Shown here: positions 23,059 to 34,111 of the stretch, piece by piece
Layout of the letters: each line of letters starts with the position of its first letter
Numbering within the stretch: the first letter of the stretch is position 1
From: Armillaria gallica
Lineage: Eukaryota; Basidiomycota; Agaricomycetes; Agaricales; Physalacriaceae
Direction of reading: 5' to 3'
Length of the DNA: 64,000 bases
Assembly: GCA_037576215.1 (NCBI GenBank)
Contig: JBANDB010000002.1
Location: 1,426,001-1,490,000, forward strand
Position numbers and translations under genes: made by a program
Notes under the pieces: model-generated
Told to the model about the DNA's origin: nothing
The model's database searches: none
The model's input: the letters and a program-made list of their open reading frames with translations, nothing else

Positions 23059-23853
23059 ATGGTTTCACGACGCGCCTTTCAAACGGAACAGGAATGCCGA
23101 GCAGCTCACAATGCTAGTAGTCGACAAAGTTATCAGAAGTAAGCAATATTATCATATGATCCCTGAACCGTAAACTGAAGCTCTCTTGCTAGGCATCGTC
23201 ATGCCATCAATCAGCGTCGACGCGGGTCATACCAACTTGCTGGAAGGGCTAACAGTCGAATACAGAGGTATGTGATATGATACCTCGTTTGTTCTGGTTC
23301 TTACTCATACGCTTCTAGCTGTTTGGAACCTTTGATTCGGCGGGCAGCACGACGTACTGATATTGAGGTTAACTCAGGAGAAACGCATACACAGTATGTC
23401 TGTTGAACGTGTTCTTCCTAAAGCTTAATGTCTGATTTTGACTTCAGACGCAGCTCAGAACTAGCAGAAGCACTCGACCAACTAGAACGATTACGCCAGC
23501 GGTTCCATATGCTAACAGAAAATGATCCACACCGCTTCATTGACAAGATCTACCATGCATACATTGCTACTATCGGACCTACACGACTCAGGGGACGCCG
23601 ACGTGTGATCGAGAATGCTCTTACTCGACTTTCCCCCTTGGAGAAGTTGGGATATGAATATGAGCATGTTGTTCTGAATAGCGTGGGGGTAGGAAAGGAT
23701 ATGGAGCGGGTGCAGTGCATGATGGGACCCATTCATCAGGTGATATTTTGGCTCAAAGATTTGTTATGCGAGGTGATGAACAGTGTAGAGAATCTACAAG
23801 CGAGGTACTCTAGAAAAGAATTATCCTTTTGTAGTGATGTTATTAATGAATAG
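23059..23853 (+). CDS. Repeat-associated hypothetical protein (basic KxxSRQSY-type N-terminus)
   Basis: Four exons on the plus strand: MVSRRAFQTEQECRAAHNAS leading into SRQSYQK, then HRHAINQRRRGSYQLAGRAN, then CLEPLIRRAARRTDIEVNSG, then the exon from about 23448 to TAG at 23851-23853. The small introns have clear GT..AG ends. A basic, Arg/Ser/Tyr-rich N-terminus followed by helical segments is typical of Agaricomycete proteins found near KDZ elements. No known domain. Its last bases overlap the convergent minus-strand gene by about 11 bp. Confidence 0.5.
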
Positions 23854-24685
23854 TATCCCTTTGCCATGCCAACCATTTCACATTGTATGTACGCAGTAAG
23901 CTCCTTGGACCATCAATCGCACAACACCAAAAATCTTCCACCCACTCGACGACCTTATTGATAGGACCACCTGCTTGTACCAGTGAATCATGCCTCACGC
24001 TCAAACCTTCGGCTGCGAGAGATTGACCTTGGATCTTCGTATACACATCCCGGAGCTCATACAGGTCTTGCAATGGGTCCACAAAGACACTGATTTGTCC
24101 CTGGCGTTTTGAGTCCGACTTGAAGTAAGCTCTCAAGAGCGACTCCGCATATTCACCGATAGACATGCCCTGAATGAAGGAATTAAATTTGGCTCAAAGG
24201 GCCTTTGCCTCTGTGCTCAGTTTGGGGAATATGTCGGTGGGCGGTGTAGATGGTACCGGGGGGGGATTGTTAGACAAAGGCAAGGTTTTAGTTCAGCATG
24301 TTAGATATTTTCTCCTGCATATGCACCATTAATATATTTCACAAAGATTGCATCAATACGGCGTCCCCTACCTTGTTTGAATTTCAAGTGTGTTAGTCTT
24401 TCTGACTCGAGTAATGCACTTGACATTCACAACGGCAGGCTCTTTGCTAGAGCAGCCAGAAGGTGAGAGTGAACACTGGGGCACTGGGTCTTGCGCAGCT
24501 CTAGCGTCGTAGGCAGCTTTGCGCCAGAGTCGGATCTGGAGCCTGTTTCTCAATAATTGTATCGAATATTAGTCGAGTTTTCATGGCAGAGGTGTCAATA
24601 CATACCTTTCATAGTAGCGTTTGCTTTTCTCGCACACTGAATGACGCTTTGATTCAGTTGTGTGATATTTTTTGGGTGGTGCCAT
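23843..24685 (-). pseudogene. Repeat-associated KRYYER-type protein with internal TGA
   Basis: Start MAPPKKYHTTESKRHSVCEK, then SKRYYER, at 24685. After an intron the protein continues NRLQIRLWRKAAYDARAAQD. A later exon reads PPPVPSTPPTDIFPKLSTEA and then KAL, followed by TGA (24194-24196), then AKFNSFIQGMSIGEYAESLL and a tail ending at 23843. The MPPKKYHT..KR..KSKRYYER start is frequent in Agaricomycete repeat-linked genes. A CGA codon would fit the stop and would make one continuous frame. Convergent with the plus-strand gene ending at 23853. Function unknown. Confidence 0.5.
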
Positions 24686-25263
24686 GGAAGAAGGAGAGAA
24701 AGTGGGCGTCGGTGTTAGTATTCTATAATGCATTCTTACCGCTTTCACTCTTTCGTCTGATGGTCTCACCGTATCAAATACTGGCCTTATATCTCTTCCT
24801 CTTTGTTCTAAATTACCTTAAAGATATCATGAATATATTACAGAAGGTTCAGCCCTTCTACTGGAATATATTGTTTGTAAAGTATACCTTTGGTGCATCT
24901 ATCCTAGCACTCTTCCATGCAGTATTCAAATGAGTGTTATGGTATAAGAGTGACTGGGAATTGTCAACCACTTGTTCGTATAGAAAACATCTTCATTATC
25001 TATGGCCGATGTCAGTATTTTCACGGTAGTAAATTCACTATTGCTAGTTGTCTCACTGGAACTTCGCCCGTCATTCCAGTTGAAAAAATTCCCACAGAAA
25101 TCGCATATATAAGGGCCTGCATTCCCGGTAAAACACACCTTCTCATACCCCCCACCCCCCATTTGGTGTGAACCACTTCTTGCTTTTCCGATGTCTCTAC
25201 TGACTTGAATGCTAGAGTCAATGCACGACCTGATAGACCATGGCACAGCGGTAGGTTTCTTCA
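24686..25263. other. No gene recognised
   Basis: Short open frames on both strands without family patterns. A hydrophobic plus-strand frame at 24583-24933 overlaps the start of the minus-strand gene and was not accepted. Confidence 0.35.
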
Positions 25264-25307
25264 TCTATAACATGAGAACCTGCTCATCAATTGTAGTATC
25301 ATCGTAC

Positions 25308-25503
25308 ACACCTTGACCTTCCCAAACAACGGCTGCTCGAGCGATACCGTTTGGCTTATTTCGATGCAATACATGATGGTCGTTCCGAGCTGTGGTGGCA
25401 AAATTTCATAGAAATCTACACTGAAGAATATCCCCACACGGTGCTCAATCCACGCTTTACTTTGCAGGCTCGTTACGAAGAGAGTGTTCACTTGTTGTGA
25501 GAG
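25308..25503 (+). pseudogene. Coding fragment of a repeat-associated protein, ends at TGA before a splice donor
   Basis: The plus-strand frame gives HLDLPKQRLLERYRLAYFDA, then IHDGRSELWWQNFIEIYTEE and YPHTVLNPRFTLQARYEESV. An acceptor (TTGTAG) precedes it. HLL is followed by TGA (25498-25500), GAG and GTACGT; CGA would make HLLRE before the donor. The fragment reads clearly as protein, but I do not know the family; similar W-rich segments occur in fungal transposon genes. No continuation was identified. Confidence 0.4.
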
Positions 25504-25960
25504 GTACGTATCTTCCAGCACAGGTTGTTCAGAGGAGCTAATGGTGAAGGCAGGTATTAGAACAGTGGATGGATGTGCGTGGAGGGAGGATTGCCAAGCT
25601 TACTGCTTACTATAACGCTGACCACCGGGACACCGAACATGACTCCAATGTCTCTTGCCTCGCAGATGTCCTAGAGACGGACAGTCCAGTCCATAGCGAG
25701 AGGGAAGATCATCAGAGCGACGGTATTCAGCACACTAACACTGGTCACATTCTGCAGTGGAGGGCCAGGATTGCCGAGGCGTACCTAGAGCATGATAGGT
25801 CTGATAGGTAGAAGGCTGGGGTTGCTGTATGCACTTAGCGAGGGGAGAATGGGACCAGTGCCGACTTCTATAACAATTCTTATTTTCAAAATGTTTCCAG
25901 TGACTATAGCATACGTGGGTCATATCATCTCCCTCCAAGATACAGCGGATGAATTGGTAC

Positions 25961-26047
25961 CTGTACAGTACGAGACTTTACTGTACAAAGTCAGCATGTA
26001 CAAAGTGACATAAAGGAAGCTCGCCAATACGAGAATGTACAAAGTGG
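25961..26047. repeat. Spaced-motif cluster 4
   Basis: Units CTGTACAGTACG, CTGTACAAAGTC, ATGTACAAAGTGA and ATGTACAAAGTGG are spaced about 18-35 bp. It lies at the downstream edge of the transcription-factor remnant on the minus strand, which suggests that an element end is inserted there. Confidence 0.65.
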
Positions 26048-26099
26048 CATATTCATGACTCACAAGACCAGGCATTTTGCTCGCGTAGTTAATGCGCGT

Positions 26100-26900
26100 G
26101 GCATTGGTATGTACGCAATCGTATTTTTGGGTGATACACGCAGCCTAGCTAGGAGATATATAGATGGCAATCAGCATCCTGACCCATTGTAGGAACATCC
26201 ACATACAATGATATCTTTGATGTAGCTCATTATATTCACCAATTTCAACAGATACACGAAAAAGGAAATCTCGCTGGGTTGCTCGGATGGTTGAGTGAAA
26301 TTCTGTGCCAGATCCGGATGGTCCCAAAAGACGTCATCGCATTCCAGTGGGAAGTCGAGATCAAAGCTGAGGATAGGTGTTCATAACAGACGCAGAGGGA
26401 AAGATCAGTGCTTACTCTTCATAGTGTAGAGTGATGGCGTGCCCCTGAAGACATGCTAATGATACGTCCAGGAACATGAGGACCCTACCGAACGATTAAA
26501 GCAATCCAGGATGCAAGTGAAAAACGATATACCAAAATGCGCATTTCCATAGTTCATCTCTAGCATTTGGAGGGTTACTGCGATGCGTATGCGCTCCGAC
26601 TTCCTGGGCCAATCCCAACGCTAAGCCCACTTGGGTCCAAACAGACTCCCAGAGGCCTACCAATTCCAGGTACAGCGATGATAGCTGAAGTGTGAGTTAG
26701 CTAGTGCCCCGCTCTAGTTGAATGACAGCAGACATATGCAGTGTATCTGAAGTTCGTAAAGGGTTGTGGTACTCCTATCCTGCAAGGATGACTGAAACAG
26801 CGTTATTTGTTCAAACCATTGCCAGCCTGCTAGCTGCTTCAAAGCTGCTTTGGTGATCCTGTTATTACCGACAAGGCTGGTATGAATGTATGCTGCTAGG
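26100..26900 (-). pseudogene. Fungal-specific transcription factor domain, remnant
   Basis: Minus-strand exons give ESVWTQVGLALGLAQEVGAH, then RDELWKCAFW, FLDVSLACLQGHAITLHYEE, FDLDFPLECDDVFWDHPDLA and FVYLLKLVNIMSYIKDIIV. These match the middle region of Zn(II)2Cys6 regulators of basidiomycetes (usual pattern RLAQDVGAHRR, DELWKRAFW, FDLDFPIECDDEYWE). The N-terminal zinc cluster is not visible and the C-terminal part cannot be followed past about 26100, where the spaced-motif cluster lies. It appears to be a truncated gene. Confidence 0.65.
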
Positions 26901-27575
26901 CATCATCAGTAGTGTCTTTACTACATAGAAAAGCAAACGAGGATGAATCTATGACGAGGAATCTAAGTCAGAGGAGAAAGCGGGACAGAGAGAAAGAAAC
27001 GCTTAATGGAGAGATAAGCCTTTTATTTTATGGGCTATAAACAGCGGCATCAGCTTTTAAACAAAAGGGGCAGAGATTTTTGAACAGAGCTTCTCAGCAC
27101 TGAAGGTGAAACTCGGGCGACTTCGTCGCGCTCAGCTAAGCTGAGGGTGCATGATAGCGCATCGCAGCAGGCACCATTTTTTAAACTCTGATAACATGTT
27201 GCACATCGACTTGAAGACCACAAGTTCGCAAGTATCTCATAAACCCGCTGCAAACAAAACAAAACAAGATATATTATCCCTTCCAGACTCATAGACATGC
27301 ATCAAAAACTGGTGATCACACAGTATTTTTTTGGCCAACTGCTATATTTGTATCAAGCACGTACAGATGACAATAACTTATAAAACAGTAAACAAACAGA
27401 TCTTTAATGAGCGTGTGGATTGATGTGATGGAAAAGAGATAGGTAAACGAGTGGACACTGTGTTGTATGTATGAATCAGTGGTATGTAAGGAAATAGGCA
27501 CTACTCCCAATGATGATCGACATGAGGAACACAACAGTAAAAGACCAAGAAATATTGTGAACAGACGATGTGGAA
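26901..27575. other. No gene recognised
   Basis: The minus-strand frame at 27050-27298 has no family pattern. Nothing else supported. Confidence 0.35.
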
Positions 27576-28428
27576 TCAGAGAATTTCAACTGCACCGGCG
27601 GCAAGTGCCTCATCAAATGCAGCCTGGGCTGCAGCACGAGTATCACAACGAAAGAAGCATGCCCTTCCCACCCCGGTTACCAAGCTACTAACATTTTGCC
27701 TGTGAGAATGTCAATAGAGGCCCGATATTAAGGAAGAAATAACGTACCATCCCCGGTATATACCAACGGCATGGCCCTTAGAAACCACATACCACGGCCC
27801 GTCAGGACCCACCGTTGCAGCTACAGGCACTGACTGAGACGGACCGGGAGCAGGAGCAATGGGAGTATGGATGACGGGAGCAGGAGCGACGGGAGCGCAG
27901 ACGAGAGCAGGAGTGATGGGAGCGTGGATGAGAGCAGGAGTGACGGAAGCGTGGACAATGGGCATGGGGACGATGGGAGCAGGAGCGATGGGAGCATGGA
28001 CGATAGGAGCGGGAGTGGGAGCGGGAGTGACGGTAGCAGGAGTGACGGGAGCATGGGTGATGGGAGCAGGAGCTGCAGCCTGAGCGTGAGTGTAAGGTGT
28101 GGTCATGGTAGGGGCACTCGGCACTCGGTCAGACGCATGTGGGACCGGGCGGCCTCCAGACCTCGAGCTTGGAAGCGGGATACCCATTAACGTTGGGACT
28201 GCTGAGAAAGAGACTGCGTTGGGGAAAGCGCATTGGCTGCAATGAAAGGTGAGCAGTGGGCCTGCCACCATATCTGCAGAGGCATGCGTGTGCGAAGCGG
28301 GCCCGACTATGACTGTACAGAAAGTGAGTAATGGAAGCGGCGTGAGGCTAGACAAACTTACCATCCGGAACAGAGATGCCGAGCACCGAGAGAGCTGCGG
28401 CAAGTTGTTCGAGTGAGAATTGGTTCAT
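27576..28428 (-). CDS. RNase H1 N-terminal-like (caulimovirus VI/viroplasmin-type) domain protein, 251 aa
   Basis: Three exons (28428-28362, 28312-27748, 27699-27576) with 49- and 48-bp GT..AG introns keep one frame of 251 codons. The N-terminus MNQFSLEQLAAALSVLGISV is helical. The middle is a long low-complexity region of Ala-Pro-Ile repeats. The C-terminus is PWYVVSKGHAVGIYRGW, then VSSLVTGVGRACFFRCDTRA, AAQAAFDEAL and a stop. That C-terminal block is the RNase H1 N-terminal fold, which in other proteins binds RNA:DNA hybrids or double-stranded RNA. No RNase H catalytic domain is attached. The gene looks intact and sits between spaced-motif clusters 4 and 5. Nucleic-acid binding is inferred from the fold only. 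Confidence 0.75.
27848..28078. repeat. Tandem 15-bp-type repeats encoding an Ala-Pro-rich tract
   Basis: Imperfect tandem units built on GGGAGCAGGAGCGATGG encode the (APIAPAP)-like middle of the gene at 27576-28428. The repeat is inside the coding exon and in frame, so length changes would alter linker length without breaking the protein. Confidence 0.8.
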
Positions 28429-28574
28429 TGTTTTGTTGGCTGTTGGTGGGTGATTCGAAGAAGAACTGGACGAGTAACGTCGGCTTAGTTTGAGAGCTTT
28501 TATATGACGAAGGGAAGGGGACTTTACAAAGTTGAGAAAGACATTTCATAATTTGCATTGACAGCTCGTACGTG

Positions 28575-28690
28575 ACTTTGTACATTATCGTGTTTTTGCA
28601 ACTTTGTACATTATCGTAGTCTTGAAACTTTGCACATTATCGTAGTGTTGCAACTTTGTACATTGTCATATTTTTGACATTCTGTACATG
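28575..28690. repeat. Spaced-motif cluster 5 (most regular)
   Basis: Four near-identical units about 30 bp apart: ACTTTGTACATTATCGTG, ACTTTGTACATTATCGTA, ACTTTGCACATTATCGTA and ACTTTGTACATTGTCATA, then a looser TCTGTACATG. They lie about 150 bp upstream of the RNase H1-like gene and about 210 bp upstream of the divergent plus-strand gene. Confidence 0.8.
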
Positions 28691-28898
28691 TTGTTGGCAC
28701 TTTATACGTCACCATGTGGCCGATGTTCACATTGTTCGCACTGATTACGCAAAATGGAACTATGCGCCTGTATTTTTTTTAACTTTGAATCCTACTCCCA
28801 CCGTCAAACCAAGTTTTGTCAGACCATATTTGACTCACCGTATGTGAATGCGATAGCCCTGGAGCCAAAACTGATGTTAACGATGCAGATTCCTTACA

Positions 28899-31847
28899 AT
28901 GGCAAGACAAACGAAGGTCACCAAGCCAAAAGGCGTCCAATACGCTCGAGTTGCTAACGTGGAGATACGAAAATGGGATGCAAAAGCCAATCGCAAACTT
29001 GTGGACGACCTGTACTATGGTGGTGGTACGTGAATATTGCCTTCATTTGAGAATGAAAGCTGAGTATCTCCCATCGTAGGGAAAGAATTTTCTTTCCGGA
29101 ACCCCATATGGAAAAACGATGTGGGGCACGGAGCTTGGGACGACGAGGAACCGGGCCCAGACGAGAAAAATATGAACAGTAGGTGGACTTGCTGGCCTAT
29201 GACCCAATTTCTCCGCCGCCGATGAATGTCTCATATCGAAGCTTCAATGGAAGGGGAGGTGCATATGTTCTTTGGAACGGTCGCGAACCTTTTTATGCAC
29301 CGCTGGCCACCTGTGTGGGAGTTAATATTCATAGACTATACGGGAACCGCCAGAAAGATAGCGCTTCACCTTGTCGGCATCAAGAATTCTCCTGAAGGCG
29401 CACCTTTTCCAAGAATAAATGAGGGGTTTCTTGATCTTGGCCCAGGTTTAGCTCTCGATGGGTGCGAGCTGGTCATTCTTACGCTGGAGATGAGGGATAT
29501 ATTCGGTGTGAAACTTGAGGCTCTGCGTGTGGTGAGTTTCCAATGGTCTCTATTCCATTGTGTTCTAAGCACCATATATTAGCGAGTTAAGCAGTGGTTT
29601 CCCAACAACGAAAGGCATATGAGTAGTGGCAAGGGCCTCAAATCTGTACTGAAAACAGATATCGAGAAGAAACATGCTCCACAGCTGCAGCACGTCTTCT
29701 CGCATGAGCTCTACAAGTTAGAAATCCATCCAAAAGTCGAAGCTGAAGCAGCAAGAATGGGAAAGTCACCCAATGACATCGGCCTTATCTCTAAGATGAC
29801 ATGAGCGGAGTGGAAGAAGGCAACACCAGAGGTCAGGGCTGAGATCATGACCATACAGCTGGAACAGAAAAAGCAAGTTGCAACAGCCAAAGCTCATCGC
29901 TACAATGAGATAGATTTATCTGCTGAGCAGAAACAACAGTGAGTTATTGTATTCATGTTGATGATATGGTTCTTACTGCAGTTTAGGGCAATCGAATCTT
30001 TGGGGGTGGAATTTGATAAAATATTCGGGCTGTGTGGGGCAATAACAGATTGGGGATTCCTCGTTATTGGTGCTGGAATTGAGCCAAGTAGTGGAAAGCT
30101 GTGAAGCTGCAGGTGAGTCCACAGTATAGTTGACAAGATAAAGACCTGAATATAGCACAGCTGGGAATATGGCACGAGTATTGCGTCTGGCGCAAAGTTC
30201 TTTGAAACTTTCGACAGAGATGCAGCCATAGGTCTGGTACCGGGAGGTTTGGCGGGGGACACACGCCAAGCTGACACATATTATAGCGGCCCTCTGCTCG
30301 CTCACATGCGAAACGTGGAATGTACATCGTATTTTACTTGATTCCGCTGTTTCTGAGTTCTGATGGCGAGTGTATACAGGAGTGAAAGCGCAGCAACAGA
30401 AGCCGGAGGAATCCGTTGCCTTGTCATCGTCAATGGATGTTGATACTGTGGCACGTGACGTTCCAGAAATGGCAGGCAATGACGACTTGCCTCCTGTGAA
30501 CAAGTTACTGCCTGACGAGCCCCTTCCTGATGAGCCTCCTCAGGGAAAATCATTTTCAGATACCATGGACGAGCCCTTACCTGACAAGCCCCTTCCCCTT
30601 CTCTCGCAGAATCGACTCCCCGACTTTCCCTTTCTATCAGGTTCTGACAGTGACATAGACCTGCTCCTTGCCACCTGGAATACCAGCCAATCATCTATCC
30701 CTAGTGACAATTCCATGCACAATCCATTGTCTCAAAATAGCTTTCAAAATGGCACCTTGTCCTTTCAATCCCCCCAAGGAAACCTGGTATATCACGATCC
30801 TACCGTCCTTCAGCTTCTACAAAACAATTCGTTCCCCATTATCAGCAAGCTTCAACCAAATATATCGACACCGTCGAGTAGCGACGACATTTGGTCACAT
30901 TCCTTCTCCTGGAACAATTATAATCATATTTCGCCTGGCCCTTCCTTGCCCAATCCCACACATTCAAACTACACTTCATTACAAAATGAATCTAGTAGGC
31001 CTTTCATGGCATTTCCTTCGACACCATCTACTTCATCTGCCACATCCTTCTTTCCCTCCGCCACCACGCAATCCGAGGATACGGCAATGTCAGAGATCGA
31101 GACAACATCGGATCTTGCAACAAAAAACCAACTACAAGAGCCCACCCAATCCAACCAAGCATCGGCGGAAGTTCGTCCTCGCAGCCTTTCGAAAAGATCA
31201 GCCGAACAGGCACCAGCACCTGTGATCCCCCGGCGAGCCCGAAACCGTAAACCACCTGGCCCTAGAGAAGTGAAAACTCTCGTTGGCAGCGAACAGCGCA
31301 CCCCTGTCTGGCAACTGCAAAGTCTTGCTTCAATGCAGGATCCCACATTCGGCGACAATTGGGTGAACATGCTGGATAGGTGGAGTTCCTTGGAGACCAT
31401 GTTGAGTAAAGAGAAGACCTCGGTGCGTTGTTCGAGTCCTTAACTATACCTATATCTCATTCATTTTTATCAAAGGGAAAATTACAGGTACCTAAAAACC
31501 AGCCAAGGGTTTTGGCTATATGGCTGGATGGTGTTCGCTCATCTAGCGATCTTCTCTCTATCAACGATATCGATCAATTTGGTAATTCTATGGTGACGTG
31601 GTGGAATTCGATCCAACCAACCTGGAGGCAGAGTGTAGAGGGGCTGCCGCTACCCAAGTACGATGAATTGTTTGCATGTCTGCGCAAAGGAGGTCAGAAC
31701 GGGATCATCACGGTAATATTTGGTCTTTTCTGGTGGAGAAAGAATTCGGATAATTCATCACAATGGCATGCACTGGTAAAAGACATCAGTAATACGTTTG
31801 ACACCCTCCTCCATGCCACTGTACCTGGAAAGCATTGTATTCGATAA
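28899..31847 (+). pseudogene. KDZ-neighbourhood accessory protein with WW-QP-WR domain, interrupted by TGA
   Basis: Plus-strand exons begin MARQTKVTKPKGVQYARVAN and VEIRKWD. Next come ASMEGEVHMFFGTVANLFMH, RVKQWFPNNERHMSSGKGLK and SHELYKLEIHPKVEAEAARM. A long Ser/Thr/Pro-rich region with repeated LPDEP units (30370-31420) follows, and the C-terminal exon reads MVTWWNSIQPTWRQSVEGLP, then LRKGGQNGIITVIFGLFWW. The WWxxxQPxWR..L..G.NG......WW block is a recurrent Agaricomycete domain of unknown function. An in-frame TGA at 29802-29804 lies between SKMT and AEWKKATPEVRAEIM; CGA would fit. The Pro-rich exon is open for over 350 codons. Bracketed by motif clusters 5 and 6, so probably element cargo. 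Confidence 0.6.
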
Positions 31848-32719
31848 AGTGTACTTCCGATTGTTTTTGTTACTGATGTAAATAAAGAACTAGTAATATT
31901 CTTGGTATTGCACCAGGAGTGCGTCGAGCGAAGACCTCTCTCGAAGTTACCAGCCAAGAAGTCGACGAGGATGGGTGCCCAACGATTACTATATCTTGAT
32001 TGAAACAACAGAAAACTGGAATAACTGATATCGGGGAAAATTCCGAATCTTAGAGCCGCCTTATTAGAATTGAAGATGATCAATTATCAGAGGATTCATC
32101 GGCCATAGTCTGGATTGCAGATTTCAAAAAAAAATACACCGCTCAAGACTCAAACTCGCCAATCAGAATTTATATCATTCGCAAACACAGGACTTAGCCA
32201 CCACACCATCAGACCATTACGACGGGAGTAAATATAAACTTCTTGTATGTATATTCAGAATATTTCAGCAATAAAAAAAAACTAATGCAATTGTAATGAG
32301 CAAAATGCAGGGGTACGTGCCGTCGGAGAGCATGGTGTAGTTGTGGCGTTACTGGGATGGAGGAGAGGGGCGGGGAGGGGTCGCAGGGTATGGGTGGGCG
32401 CCACCATCATCTGTGATGGTGGAGAAGTCATCATAGTCATCGTCGGGGGAGATAGACAGTGCTGCCACGCGAGACAATCCACAACGAGAAGTAAACCAGG
32501 TTCGTTTCTGCAGCCAGACCGGACCGTTTGAGCTGTTCCTGAATGTTGAATCTGAGATTCCATCTATGCCTTGGATCTTGAATTTCTCGGTAGTCTGTAA
32601 CAGGTAGGCGTCAGGGGAAGCTTCACCACTGTCATGGCTGTAGGACACGATGATAAGAAAGCGCGGCAGGGAAGGGCAAACAAATACACACATGCTGACA
32701 AAGCCATCAATGCTTTCGC
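31848..32719. other. No gene recognised
   Basis: Opposing short frames (32282-32816) are proline- or alanine-rich shadows without family support. Confidence 0.35.
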
Positions 32720-32830
32720 AAACTGTACAGATTCTGTGTCTACGGTAATGTACAAAGTGTACTGCCCACGGTAGGTACTGGAAAATTTGCAAAGTGGCTT
32801 GCACCACAACTACCATGAAAAGTACAAATT
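32720..32830. repeat. Spaced-motif cluster 6
   Basis: Units ACTGTACAGATT, CTACGGTAATGTACAAAGTG, TTTGCAAAGTGG and AAAGTACAAATTCTGG. The second is an exact ACGGTAATGTACAAAGT, as in cluster 2. It marks the right edge of the accessory-gene segment. Confidence 0.7.
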
Positions 32831-32873
32831 CTGGACACTAAGGGTTGGAACAAGGGCGGCCAGAACAACTATA

Positions 32874-33283
32874 CTGTACTATTTCGACCGTAGCTTCATG
32901 GGGTGTTACGTGTTATGCTATATGGTCAATTGACTAGAGGTTCAGAGCTCCATGTTATGTGTTACGTTTAGGAAATTAGCTTCACAGGATCCGAGCAAGC
33001 GCCACCATTACATCAGATAAGATTATGAAAATAATTTCACCGAGTTGTACAGTTGCGTTGCTGGGGAAATAGCCCGTACAGTGCTGATGTGTGGGATCAG
33101 GCATAAAATCACCACAGTAATGTAGTAGCGCTGAAAATGTATTTTGGACTCGTAAAAATCATGTTTTTGGTACCTGTAGTCTACCAGCTTCATTGTCCAT
33201 TGTTATGCGTTACAATATACCAAGAGATTCACTTCAGAGGCGTTTGTTACGCGTTATGTGAATTACCGGTCGAAATAGTACAG
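32874..33283. mobile_element. 410-bp mariner-like MITE with TA flanks
   Basis: Inverted ends CTGTACTATTTCGACCG and CGGTCGAAATAGTACAG (17 bp, exact), each flanked by TA (872-873 and 284-285 of the respective kilobases), as expected for Tc1/mariner target duplication. The interior has repeated GTTATGCGTTAC-like words and no coding frame. Confidence 0.7.
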
Positions 33284-33811
33284 TATCTGCGTACTCCACC
33301 TCCACGCTGTACATACTACCATCCTGCACACAGTAATTCCTGTGGACTGTAATGATTCTCTCCCTGAGAATTGTTGGCGCCTTCGAAGATGTTGATCTGT
33401 GCACCGCTCAGCCAACTTTGGGAAATAAGCATCTGGGACGTGTTCGCTGTGGCGCTGGAGATACAATTTGTCTGGATGTCTCCCAGCTCGTCGTGGTAGG
33501 GAGAAAATATGTCTTTTATTCATGAATCACCGTCGGGTATCTTTTGTTCTTCTTGCCTGGCAGAGTCTGCGCCACTGGCTTCCAAACCATGATTTCAAGT
33601 TCATCATTCATTATAACTTCCCAGCGATCTTCATCAGCTCGGAATCATTTTCTTCGTCGAAGTAGAATTTGGTGGGACGTGTTAACTGTCACGGTAACAG
33701 GTGCCAACCCTCCTTGGGGGGTCACCGTTAACTTTCACCCCTTGTGGGGATGGGAAAGTGGAGTTGGTTGCTGGGATTGTCGTCTAGACCTTGAACGAGC
33801 TTACGCACAGA
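33284..33811. repeat. Diverged body of the tRNA-like repeat family
   Basis: The stretch 33520-33810 aligns by eye with 52090-52375: CGGGTAT..TTTGTTCT..CTTGCCTGG, GTTAACCGTCGTGGTAA-like words and CAGATCCAGTTAC at the end. No coding frame supported. Confidence 0.5.
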
Positions 33812-33879
33812 GATCCAGTTACGGTGTAGCGGATAGTGACATCTCTTCTATGCAGAGATTCGACTCCCCTCATCTGAAT
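33812..33879 (+). repeat. tRNA-like module, diverged
   Basis: ATCCAGTTACGGTGTAGCGG (box A type) is followed by GAGATTCGACTCCCCTC (box B with changes) and CATCTG. Homologous to the partial module at about 52378. Confidence 0.5.
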
Positions 33880-34111
33880 TGTATGTAGCTTGATTCTTCC
33901 TCTCATGTCATGTTATTTATTTATTTTTCATTACAGGCGGAAGAAACTGTCTGACTCGGAGTGGTTGGCCGGCTCTGAAATTAATCTGAAATGTTGTCGC
34001 CTAGAAAACTGAGCGACACCAATGAGAAGGGCGGGAATTATCATGACGAGGACACCGTTACTTTTATCCTGAAACACGCATCCTTCATTGGCCGAGATCT
34101 TCACCTCCAGC

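Noticed and set aside
27859..28190. Long Gly/Ser/Asp-rich plus-strand open frames
   Set aside because: They are antisense shadows of the Ala-Pro repeat exon of the minus-strand RNase H1-like gene; the tandem repeat keeps all frames open.
28575..28690. Regularly spaced repeats resembling a CRISPR array
   Set aside because: Eukaryotic context, short units of about 18 bp with similar intervening sequence, both orientations elsewhere, and no cas-like genes; they fit transposon subterminal repeats.
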